NCBI GenBank assembly: GCA_928212115.1
Contig: CAKMRJ010004445.1
Location: forward strand, 76,363,695 to 76,427,694
DNA: 64,000 nt
Reading direction: 5' to 3'
Source: Lactuca virosa
Lineage: Eukaryota; Streptophyta; Magnoliopsida; Asterales; Asteraceae
The position numbers and the translations under genes were made by a program. Position 1 is the first letter of the stretch; each line of letters opens with the position of its first letter. This document shows positions 10,458-20,965 of the stretch, piece after piece. The notes below the pieces were generated by a model. The model saw only the letters and a list, made by a program, of their open reading frames with translations. It ran no database searches and was not told the DNA's origin.

Positions 10458-13204
10458 GTTAAGAATGGATGACCCGCTTCAAATCTTCCAAACTCGAGCA
10501 ACTTCACGAACCGAGCCTCAAACGTGACACATGTAGAGATGAACATCAAATCTTCAATTCTTCCATGATTCTTCAATTTGGGTTCTAGAATGTGAGACCA
10601 TACGAACCGAGCATCAACGGATAATTAGGAGTTTCTCAATCTCCAAATAATCACCCTAAAGTTGAGCATAAAAGCACACTCCAAAAATCTTCAATAAGTC
10701 GAAACCCATCGTGAACCGAAATCACTTCCGAATCTCCAATTGAATCATTTCATAAACTTCAAATACTCAAGGTCACTTCGGTCTTCAAGTTCGAAAAATA
10801 TGAAAAGTTGAACTTTCGAATTTCCATATCTAAATCTCTCCCTTCTTTTTATAATCGAAAAATGATTATAAAACCAAAATGGATTGAGAAAGTGCTCAAT
10901 TCCGAATTTTTCTATCCAAAACTCCCCCTTAACACATGGCATAAACATTTTGCTTCAATCCGAAAAATCCAAAAAAATCTTCAATTTTTATCTTCGTTCA
11001 CGGACCGCCTTTGACAAAATTTCTCAAATTTGGGTAGAAATTGTCAATTTCAAAATTCTGCAGTGATCCGGTGGGCCCAAGACAGCCAAAAATGCGAAAC
11101 ACTCCTCCATTTGCAAAACTGGGTAGAAAGCGTCAATTTCCATTAACTGCAGGGGCCTGTTTCAAAAATTATCCCATTTCTCAGAATTTTCAGCCTAATG
11201 TCGAAGTTGGGTGAATTCTGCCAAATCTTCGAAACTGCAGGGACCAACTTCAAAACTTCTGGACAATTCTTCAAAATGTCGAAAATTAGTCCTCATTTCG
11301 AAAGTGGTTACAAACTGTCAAACCATCGAAACTTTAAGGACCAATTTCGAAACTTTCCATTGTCTTCTTCTTCAATTCGTTAGTTTCAGTCGCCTTCGAA
11401 ACTAAAGCCAAATCTTCAACTATCGACTTCCCCTTCATTTGCAACTCGTTATCAAACTTTCGAAAGTAAGCTATGCCCGATTCTCACAATCAAACTTTCG
11501 AAACTTTTTAACCCAATTCATCAAAACCTTCGAAATTAAGATACCGCCATTAGTCTCGACTCCAATCCATGACCCAGATTTCGAAATTATAATCATTGTC
11601 AAAATCATCGAGATCAACAGCAAAGATCCTGCCCTTCGCTAGCCGACCATATCAGTTCGTCCTTCATTATCAAGCTAGTAACCTCCAACACAGGCTTCAC
11701 TTTTACTTGCAAGAACTCATCAACAACTCGACATCAATGATTCTTGACAATTTGACCCAAATTCAACAACAGATTTCGCTTTTACAAATCATCGAATCCA
11801 AAAAACATTGAAATCAAAATACCCATCGCTTTTTGTTACTAACCCACATCAACAGACAACAATCGATTCCAATCTATCCCTTCGCACATGAGACCCTTCA
11901 CAACATTATCTGTTCATCATCAATTCATCAACCATCGAACCTTCGCACATCAAGACAGATACCAAAATCAACATTATTTCACCATTTTGTTCGATCAATT
12001 GTTCGTTCCCAACCATCAATTTTGAGTGTCGAGTATTAAAAATGAAACCCAAACCATCGAAATCTTTTCAAACCTCCCTGTTCGACATCAACCCAATCGA
12101 CTAAATCACCAATAGCGAACCATTCGATCTCTAACCCAACATATCAAAAGCGAAACCACTTGTTCAACATCAAAATGGCCAGGATTCATTCGCATCCAAG
12201 TGTTGAACAAAAACTTACGAACTGCTACCAACACCAAGAATATCAATCCAAGAAAATTCGAAATTAACCACCAAATTAGACTTGATTTCGAGATCTATAG
12301 CCCATGTTCAACTCATATTAACCAATTCTAGCCTCCAATTCATAGGATCACCGCATAAAAATCAAATTTGACTTTTTTCTGGGTTTGACTTTTCGAAGTC
12401 AATAATCAACAAACATCAAATTAATGATTTTAATAACAAATTTCGGATCAAAACGTGTTTATTCCACTGTTCTTCATCTCCTTCAACTGTTCTTGGTCAA
12501 AATCTTTAAAATCAATGACTAAATTTTCGATTTCTAAGCAAGAATTGAACAGAATCGATTTTAAGAATGAAAACAAAACATAAAATCGATTCATAAGATC
12601 ATTTTAACAATCAAACTAATCTCTAATCGATTATTCTGAATCATTAAACTGAAATCGAAACTCAAGAATGATGACGTAATAAACGAATTGGTTGGATTAG
12701 CAGAATGTACAACTCTTATATGCACATGATAAAGAACGATGAATCAGCAAATCCGATATCTAATTATAATGAACTTTTGGGCTATTTGTTTCAAGATAAT
12801 GGATCAAAAACTAACGAATTGTTGGGCTTAAAATGTTCATGAACAGTTTCGAATATTAAAACATGGACTCAAGATAACAAAATATACTAAAGGATTCATA
12901 ACATGATTTTTGGTCCAAATTGTTGATTTAGACAAATAATTGCAATTGAGAATCTAATCGAACAACAAATATGAGATTGGATTGGGCTTGATCAATGAAA
13001 AAATTATTGGATCACAACAAGTGGATTTTTCAAAAAAAAGTTGATCCAATGAGTCAAAATGATCAAAAATTCAAGAATGCAATGCACGAATCAACGAGAT
13101 TTAAAGAGATCATAGAGAGACTCACCATAAATACTCCAATTGTGACGAATTTAACCAAACCGAGAACCGTTTCTTCAAAAAATCATGTTGATCTTCGAAA
13201 ACCC
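10458..13204 (-). other. 2.7 kb non-coding segment between inner and outer LTR
   Basis: No frame here resembles gag, pol or any known domain. The DNA is rich in TTCGAA-type motifs and CATCGA words, and appears to belong to a non-autonomous element ending in the outer LTR. On the minus strand it follows directly after an internal primer site (13216-13205), as a 5' leader would. Confidence 0.5.
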
Positions 13205-13216
13205 GCTCTGATACCA
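13205..13216 (-). other. Internal primer binding site
   Basis: Minus strand TGGTATCAGAGC, two bases beyond the end of the inner LTR (13219-13490). It is a second complete tRNA-iMet-type site inside an element that already has one at 40559-40549. Confidence 0.88.
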
Positions 13217-13218
13217 AT

Positions 13219-13490
13219 TGTAAAAGCGATTTAATCGAGTATGAATGTAATCAGAGTAATCAAAGTGGTATGAACACGGAGAGTAAATAAGATCTGGTTT
13301 ATAACTCAATTATACTTCCGAATACAAAGAGAATACTAGACAGAATGACTTAGAAAAGTTCTATCTAACTCTGAGTACAACTCCTATTTATAGGAGAATA
13401 AGAAAGTATACAAAAAATACTAAGGTCTAAACATCAAGACTTCGAAACTATTATGCCTTTCGACACATTACAACATATTTGACACTAACA
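13219..13490 (-). repeat. Inner LTR of a second copia family
   Basis: Minus strand TGTTAGTGTCAAATATG to AAATCGCTTTTACA, 272 bp. It differs in sequence from the outer LTRs. It is bounded upstream by a polypurine tract and downstream by a primer site, with no 5-bp duplication (CCAAT versus TTCCC). It is therefore not a simple solo LTR. It contains a palindromic TATA region (CCTATAAATAGG, 13394-13383). Confidence 0.82.
13383..13394 (-). promoter_or_regulatory. TATA box of the inner LTR
   Basis: Minus strand CCTATAAATAGG, centrally placed in the 272-bp LTR. Confidence 0.55.
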
Positions 13491-13502
13491 TTCCCCCCCT
13501 TT
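13491..13502 (-). other. Polypurine tract before the inner LTR
   Basis: Minus strand AAAGGGGGGGAA immediately before TGTTAGTG. It follows the stop of the extra reading frame by about 100 bp, so this frame's natural 3' LTR is the inner one. Confidence 0.82.
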
Positions 13503-13600
13503 GTAATCAGTGTCGAACTCAGTTTGTGAGAATTTGAGCAACCATATGCATTGATCTTCGAATCTCTGTATACCAGCTCATAACCTTCTTCAGCTCAGCC

Positions 13601-16233
13601 TTATCTCCTTCGTTTTTTCTTACAATTATTCATATGAATAGTAAAGTTCGTATATTGAGCAGTTGTATACCGTTCAACTTCCGAAGCTTGAAATAAGAAC
13701 CTCTTAGCTTTTCCATTCTTGTCATTTCCCGAAAAAACTAATCCCATTGGCTTTAAACAAATTTCCCCATCAGCAAACTTTTTCAGTTCATCTTGACTCT
13801 TCACAACTTCTTGAGCAACTTTTATTTCCTTTCCCAGTGCCATACACAACTCAATATCAGTTAAGGCTAGCCAATCATAGTAGTTATATATAAAGATTTT
13901 GATGTGACCTAGACCAAGTCTCAAAATTTCTTTGCCTGTCTCTTGAAGTTTCGAAGCGTCCATATCTTTGAGAATCAATGCAACTTGTATAAGATCATTC
14001 AAGTTCATCAATGGAAAGTCAGCAACTGAAAAATCACAAACCACATTGTTTTCCCTTATAACATGAAATACAAAATTCTGAATCATGTTTTCAAACAACA
14101 CATCCTTAGTCATGCTTATCACACACACAATCTTGATAAGGGACCAAACCTCTTCCTGATCCTTTCCCAACACAGCATGAAACCTCAGTTTCATATGTAG
14201 AAAGTCATCTTCATTCTTGAATCTCTCAATAATTTTGTATTGTGCTGTGATGAACATCATTTCATTAATTGGGAAATCAAGTTGATTCATATCTGTGTTT
14301 TCTATTGCATAGCTCTTTCTTGGCTTCTTCTCGAATGCATACATTTTATTATATGACACTCTCGCTTCAATATTTTCATAGCTATGAAGTTTCTTTGGAT
14401 CAACTTTATCCATTGTAGGAGGATCATTTTCACGAAGCCTCATGATGCTTTGAATTTGGCGTTGCTTCTCCAATTCTGACTCTATCTCAACTTTTATTTC
14501 ATCTTTCGATTTTTCAATAGCTATCTCTTTTCCTTTTCCCCTGTCAGCTTCTAATGGCTTAGGTTTTGCAGAACTTGAACTCCCACCACCAACTGTCGAA
14601 CCAATAATAATCCCTTTTGGAATGGGTCTTGTTGTGGTTTTGGTAGCTATTATGGTATCAACTTTCGAAGTAATTAGAGTTGGGATTTGAGTTGAAATCA
14701 CCTTCCCCACAGTTTTCACTTTTTCCCCTTCTCCTTTACTCACTTTTTTTCTTTCTACTTTGCTAGCCTTCACATCTTTACCAACCTTCTCATTTATTCC
14801 CCCTTGCACCCCTGAGACAACAGGTGCGACACTCGTTGGTAAAAGATTGATAAATTTGGACATAGGGACCAACTCCTTCTTTATCGCCATTTCGAGAGAA
14901 TTAAACTTCTGAGTAAAGTACTCAGGAGTTAATGTTGATGTTGAATCAGACTTTGTTACAATCTCTTTTAATTCAGCAAGTGAAGTACCCAGCTTTCCAA
15001 AACTAACAAAATCAACACTATCCTTAGCTTCAACCTTCGGAATCAAAGATTGATAAGTTTCCACAAACTTTGTTACTGCTGCTTCTATAATATCAACTTT
15101 GGAAAGAATTGAGGAGTAATTGGTACTCAACTCATTCAGCTCTTTGGAAACATCAACCTTCATTTCCTCCAATTTACTGTTCACATCCTCCCTCATAGTT
15201 TTAACATCTTGAACAAAAAGAGCATGTCGTTCTTTTGCCACCATCCTTAGCTCTTTAATTTCACCATTGAATGAGTCAACATGAGCCTTGACTCTGAGCT
15301 CATTGTTTTTATCTATTATATCTAATTTCTGCTGTAGACGGAGCTCCTGAGCTTTAAGCATCACGTTAACTTCAATTCCGGATATTGAATGCTTACTCCC
15401 AGCATCAGCTTGTGATTGAAGAATTGAATTGAGTTTTTTGTTGAGTATTTTAAACTGTTTGCCAGAAATTAGCATATGATTCGGAATACTTTCTTCCACA
15501 TGATCAAATTCTAAGTCTGCAAATGTTCCTCCAAAACCCCCTCCATCAGTTTCATCATCGGAATTGGGTTTGGGTGGATCAGTGGATTGCGATTTAAATA
15601 AAGTAGTGAAATGTTGGTTTAGGATATTTTCGAAGGTAGGTGATGTAGGGGTGGTGAGACCTTTCGAAACAAACAATGGTAAAGAAGTACTGGGATTTGT
15701 AGTGGCTTCGAAAGTAGAAGAAGTAATAATAGTATATATACTTTGAGAACCAGCAGGATTCGATACAACATCAACCATGATGACATTTTCATCCGTATCA
15801 GATACGTGTGCAAGGATGCCTGAAGTTGGAACCTCCTCAGTAAATGACTTGGTTACCAAATCTTCAGGTGGAATAACACCAGTTGTGTTTGGTGTAGATG
15901 TTTTAGATGCGGAACTCAATCCCAAAGGTGTTTCTGGGACAACCTCTTCGTCCATCGAATCCTCCTGAAGAACAAGCTTTCTTTTCTTTCTCTTCTTTGA
16001 AATGTGTTTGGCAACATCTTCATCTCGTCTTTTCTTTGAGGATGGTGAAACTGGTGCTGGGATTTCACGAACAATAACCCCTCTCCTATTAAGTTGAGCT
16101 TTTCGAACTAAAGGAGATTGATCTTCAGAAGATGACTTTGCCTTGTGAGATAACTTCTTTAACCTCTTAAGCACTTCTGATTTCGAAGGTACTAACTCCT
16201 TTGAAGGAACACCTTTTAGATCTTCTACTTGCT
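13601..16233 (-). CDS. Extra copia ORF after pol, C-terminal segment (about 878 codons)
   Basis: One uninterrupted minus-strand frame ending at a TAA at 13603-13601. It stays open upstream into the solo LTR as far as 16294, but those first codons are LTR sequence. The protein starts with a lysine/serine-rich part carrying nuclear-localisation-like clusters (KKRRDE; SKKRKKRK). A Ser/Thr/Pro-rich stretch follows, then a long predicted coiled coil (roughly residues 300-430 of the open frame, many KELNELS-type heptads), and a basic linker rich in Lys and Gly/Ser. A globular C-terminal part of about 270 residues (from about YAFEKKPRKSYAIEN) ends NNCKKKRRR. I see no signal peptide or clear membrane span. 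It continues the frame at 27603-26574, from which it is separated by the inserted LTR. The position resembles the env-like frame of SIRE-type copia elements, but homology is unproven. Confidence 0.75.
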
Positions 16234-16402
16234 TGTCACAACCCGAAAAATTTATTCTCATAAAGTCAACTTTGGTCAAACTTATTCCTTTCATTATCTT
16301 AAATTAGATGGATTATTGTTTTACAAGTTTTGAAGTCTTGTATCTAAGTGTGTTATATTTGGAAGGGAAAAGCCTTAGGAACCAAGAACCTGCGCATGGC
16401 CA

Positions 16403-16802
16403 CAACCCCTTTCGAGGTCGTGAACCTCGCAGCCGTGAACGAGGCCGTGAACTCGGACCGTGAACCCTCGGTTCACAGCCGTGAACTCCTCGGCCGCAAT
16501 CACTTTGCTATATGTAAGTGTTTGATGCATTTTATCTTCATTTCTTCTTCTCTTAACCGCAAACAACCCATTCTCTCTCAAGTATCATCCTCAAGAACAC
16601 CATCTTTCACTCTTAAACACCCCTTTTCCTTGCTAATCCTTAGAAGCTTACTAGGATCTTCAAACACTTGCCAAAACACCAAGATCATCAAGTGTTCTTT
16701 ATTTGGGCCGTGAACCATTCAAGTTGGGTCGTGAACCATTCATCAAATTGGGCCGTGAACACCCCATTGGGCCGTGAACACCTCAAGCCCAGCCGTGATC
16801 AT
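16403..16802 (+). repeat. Cluster of about ten GCCGTGAAC motifs
   Basis: GCCGTGAAC or one-base variants occur about ten times, plus one inverted GGTTCAC, in the U3/R part of the solo LTR. Spacing is irregular, so it is a motif cluster rather than a strict tandem array. An apparent 121-codon frame over it has no recognisable domain. Confidence 0.8.
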
Positions 16803-16943
16803 CTTTCAGCCTCCTAACTTGCTTCTAACACTCCTTTGGACTCGTTTGTGCCTCGGGACTTCATTTGTGGAACTTATCATCCTTATTCGAATCTTCAATT
16901 GAATCACCCACATAAGGTGAGTTCATACCCCTAAATAATCCTA

Positions 16944-17739
16944 TGTTGTGATTAGTGTCTAAGTCCATAATTAGTGTCTAAGTCCATAACCATAATTGGT
17001 ATGTACTTGACCCGACTCGGCATGGTCCATTTGGGTTGCATGGCATCGAAACATTTGGATAGACCGTTTATGAGGAAAAGACATTTTGTGACATATTAAT
17101 ATATTATAGGTTCTAATATATTAATATGAAATCATGTTATTTAATTAGTATTGATCAAGAATTAATTTGGACTTAATTTAGTGATCAAAAAGAGACTAAT
17201 TAAATATATGGGGATTGATTGTGTAAATCATTCATTCTTATATATGTGGGCTTATGATCCAAGATTCCTTTATGTTGGGTTTAACCCATGTGGTGATCCA
17301 TGGATACTCCATGGAGGTTAAAACCCATGGAGCATAAGGAATGGGAAAAGTCATGAGTTACATGGTGTAACCCTAATAGCCACACTATATAAGAACCCCT
17401 TTAGTTCAAGAAATTGGCACTAGTGATACATATTTTGAGGGCTAGCCGATTTGAACATGTATGTCTTCTTCTCATGGTTATTCCAAGAGTTCATGATGTT
17501 GTGTGAACCATTTGAGGTGTCACACTTGGGGCACTAGGCTCTCAAGCTTCATGGAGTCAAGCAACAACAACAAGGTATGTATTCTATCTATTTTATTATC
17601 CTAGTATCAATGTTTTGGTATGCTAGTTAGGATAATACCTTGGATAATCATATTTGCATGTATAATAGAGAAAACATAGATCCAAGGTATTTAGGGTTGC
17701 ATGTACACTTAGGAGTGTTAGAATGCTCAAAACCCATCA
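16944..17739 (+). repeat. 5' LTR of the young copia element
   Basis: TGTTGTGATTAG to CAAAACCCATCA. It is 19 bp longer than the 3' LTR because ATTAGTGTCTAAGTCCATA is repeated near its start. TATA box CTATATAAG at 17385-17393. Confidence 0.92.
17385..17393 (+). promoter_or_regulatory. TATA box, young copia 5' LTR
   Basis: CTATATAAG. The same word is in the 3' LTR at 24253-24261. Confidence 0.6.
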
Positions 17740-17740
17740 G

Positions 17741-17752
17741 TGGTATCAGAGC
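17741..17752 (+). other. Primer binding site (tRNA-iMet type)
   Basis: TGGTATCAGAGC, one base after the 5' LTR. Confidence 0.95.
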
Positions 17753-17831
17753 CTAGGCTTGTTTTCAATTATACTTGATGCAAATTGCTGAAAAATGCTG
17801 AAAAAGTCGAATTTCGGGCATTCTGGGCACT

Positions 17832-17919
17832 GGACTCGCCGAGTCCACTGATGAACTCGCCGAGTCCATGAAGAAAATCATCCTACTCGGCGAGTAGGTT
17901 GATACACTCGACGAGTAGG
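17832..17919. repeat. Four palindromic ACTCGCCGAGT-type motifs
   Basis: GGACTCGCCGAGTCC (17832), ACTCGCCGAGTCC (17855), CTACTCGGCGAGTAG (17883) and CACTCGACGAGTAGG (17905). Each is a near-perfect palindrome just downstream of the primer site. Confidence 0.85.
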
Positions 17920-19504
17920 AGCCCCTGACAGCATATCTTCGAGTTTTTTGGCTAGAAATGGACTAGGAACATTACCATAAGCTGTTTTTGAACCTATAAT
18001 CCTGTTTTTGATGTGGTAATGTTCATACTAATCCAATTTCAAAGATAATTGTCAATAGATTCATGTTTTGTATTAGTTTAGTGATTAGGCTAATTACATG
18101 AAAAAGTTTGATTAAATTATCTTGTTCTTATGAGTTGCTTAGATTAATAGAAAAGTTAATTGATTATGTGTTTTCAATCCATTTTAATCTAAGAGTTGAT
18201 TCTAAAATGTGTTTTTGTAACTTGTCCTCAAGTTATATGAAAAGTCACATTTAAGTTTCATAAAACTCATAAAAGTTGGTAATGGTTACAAAAATGAAGA
18301 GTCTTGTCCTCAAGTTATGGAGGTTCAAGAGTCACTTCATTAAGTAATAAAATGTGTAACCTTAATTAATTCCATAAGTTACAAAATAAAGAAAAGTTAC
18401 ATTCTTTTATTAGTTTAAAGTCTTCCATAACTTGTCCTCAAGTTATGGAACTTGAAGAGTTTTTTAATTAAAACTAATTTAAACACATAAGTTATGGAAT
18501 TAATTAGTTTTGAATAGTTTCAAAACTTGCCCTCAAGTTTTGGAATTTGAAAAGTTTTCTCTTATGAATACTTTAATTCCAAGTTAGCCCTTAGAATTTT
18601 AAAAGTTAAAATTCAAACCCTTATACTATTATTATAATTTTAATTATATAGATATGTATAAGATAAAGTCAATCTTACCGTTAGTAGGCCTCATTCACGA
18701 AGCCGGTCTATAAGGGGGGTATAAGGTTACTGCCTATAAAATGGCAGTTTAATGGGTGTCCACTCTCACCCACCGCTTCCTTGACTGGTGGAGGGTCGTT
18801 AGCCGAACGGGTAGGAAAGGACTATAATTCTCCCTTCATTAAAAGTATTAATGATAAATACTAAGTAACTAAACACTTGTACATTCCCAATCTTAGTTAC
18901 TTAGGAAAATGTGAAAAGGTGCTAACCCATGAAATTACACTTTGTACCTTACCAAGTCATTAGTGGAGCGTGTGTGGTTAACCGGCACACTAATAAGGAC
19001 TAGTAAGAGTGGCAAAGGGTAACTTGACTCTATTATAGATCGGTGGAGCGTGTGTGGTTAACCGGCACATCGATTAGGTGATAAAGTTAAGGGTACCAAG
19101 TCAATTTGCATGGTTATTCACACCTTGTTTGTGATCCTCGGCATCCCAGTCACAAACTTGAGAGGGCACAATCGAGATTCAAACATGCCATTGAAAGTTC
19201 AATGTATCTCAAAAGATCTAGGAGTTTCAAATCCAATTAAAACTTAATTATATTTCGTTTTTCATGGTGGAAATTGGTAAATCGTCATTTACCTACCTTC
19301 AACTATTTTATAACTTGGATTACGGCATCCCTCTTCCAGTTATAAATAGGTTGTTGGGTCCTAGCCTTAATATTTCATATTGGGTGTTATATTAAGGACT
19401 TTAAATCAACTCTCTTGAATATCTCCCAAAAGATGATCTTCCCAAATCTCTTGAAACAAGCTTTCCTAAATGAAGATGATGTCCCATGGAAATCATACTT
19501 CTTT
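17920..19504. other. Non-coding leader of the young copia element
   Basis: AT-rich with no coding support. It has short internal repeats: TGTCCTCAAGTT several times (18220-18535), and GTGGAGCGTGTGTGGTTAAC at about 18964 and 19044, with a third copy near 21624. Confidence 0.55.
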
Positions 19505-20005
19505 CACCTCCTCCAATTATTCTCCCTAACCCACAAGTTCCTGAAAAGTTTAAGGTCACTCAAGCCCTATTGGCAAGCAAAGGTCTATATGTGATCACAT
19601 CTTGGAGATGTAGTCAGATATTGACAAGCCGGGAGAGTTGGGTGTCAAAGTCTTGAGAAAGTTGGTGACTCAACTATTTTCTAAGTCACATAGTGAGTTC
19701 CTTTGGGACTCCTATGAAACAGACTATGACAAGACCCTTAATGATCTTATCTATTTGCTAAGATCAACTTCCTAAAACTTTATGGACATTGACAATGATG
19801 ACATTGGATATCCAGTAAAGCTCTCTCTTCCCAATGGAAAGGGATCGGCCATAGTCAACTCGGTTGACCAAATGGTAAAGAGAAGGCTAAGTCTGAGATA
19901 GTCCCATTATCAAGGGTCCATTGCCAAAGAAAGGGGCATTGGTTGCGAAGCTGCCAAATTTACCTAAGGATGTTAAAGTCAATAAGTTTGACTCTACTTC
20001 AGGTA
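19505..20005 (+). pseudogene. Decayed copia gag
   Basis: Fragments in shifting frames resemble copia gag: EKFKVTQALLASK near 19530-19570, DYDKTLNDLIYLLRS near 19730-19770, and a zinc-knuckle remnant with GHWLRSC at about 19935-19955, followed by KFDSTSGK-like codons. Stops and frameshifts are numerous, so no capsid protein can be made. Confidence 0.65.
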
Positions 20006-20639
20006 AAGTCCACTATCTAACTCTGCTAAGTTTCTATTCTGAGATTCTTGATACATGATGTGACTGGGTCACATGTTGATGTTTTAAGAATCAAAGAAAA
20101 AGTGAAGAAACTTAAAGAAAGATATGCTGAATCTGATCGCGTAGATGGATTTCTATCGCATAGTTTGAAGATCGGATTCTTGAGCTACTTCTTAAGAGTT
20201 ATGATATATTGCTTAGGAATAGATAACAACAAAGTTTTCATGTGCTTTTGCATTGTAAGGATAGTTTTTCCGCAAAGTTTTAAAATAAAATAATTTTTTT
20301 TATTTTATTTATTTTAAAATATCCTTACAATGGCATTTGTGAAAACTTTTGTTGCTTATAAGATTCCATTAAGAGCAAGAGTGGAAATATGAATTTGATT
20401 CTTTCATTTGTGGTAGTGTCTAAATTTACCAAATAAGGAAAGATTCTCATCACCTAAGTTTCAGTTGGATAGAAACTTGGAATCATGCAAGTTGTATAGC
20501 ATGATGAATAAGAACTTTCAAGCATTGGAAAAATTAAGACTAACTACTTGTTCACATGGATGTGTGAGTCAAGTAAAGGATCGAGTACACATTCTTGTGC
20601 ACTGATCAAGCCCACCACAAATAATCGTTAAGACTATTC
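20006..20639. other. Decayed copia interior, protease region expected
   Basis: A short inverted pair (about 20245-20285 against 20300-20345, sharing ATTGTAAGGATA and its complement) forms a possible hairpin. I see no readable protease. Confidence 0.4.
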
Positions 20640-20965
20640 GTCATTATTTACTAAAATTCAGTAAATATGGTTATACTTACAAGCTTAAGTGTAATTCTGA
20701 GACATTGGAAAAGGTTTCAATGTATGGCAGAGCGAATAAGAAGAATCAACTTAGGCAGAAAGATAAAAGTTTCTCAAATCTGAAAAGATGGGAGAGTACT
20801 TTAGTATCATGTTATATAATCATCTTAATGATTAAGAGACCTTATCACAATTCATCCTCTAAGTGCATTCTGGTAGCTAAGAAGAGGAGCTATGAATTGT
20901 TGAAGTGGTTAAATCAAGAAGATGATTTATACTTCGTTCCAAAAACAATTCTTAGAGTTATACTC
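20640..20965 (+). pseudogene. Decayed copia integrase fragment
   Basis: KYGYTYKLKCNSETLEK and a following LGRKIK-type segment resemble the middle of copia integrase cores. Frames break repeatedly after that. Confidence 0.5.

Noticed and set aside
13219..13490. Simple solo LTR
   Set aside because: Flanks do not form a target duplication (CCAAT versus TTCCC), and a polypurine tract and a primer site abut the two ends.
16234..16294. Apparent start of the 897-codon frame at 16294
   Set aside because: The first 20 or so codons are inside the inserted LTR. The true upstream part of the gene is at 27603-26574.
16348..16713. 121-codon frame in the solo LTR
   Set aside because: It is built from the GCCGTGAAC motif cluster and untranslated LTR sequence; not coding.
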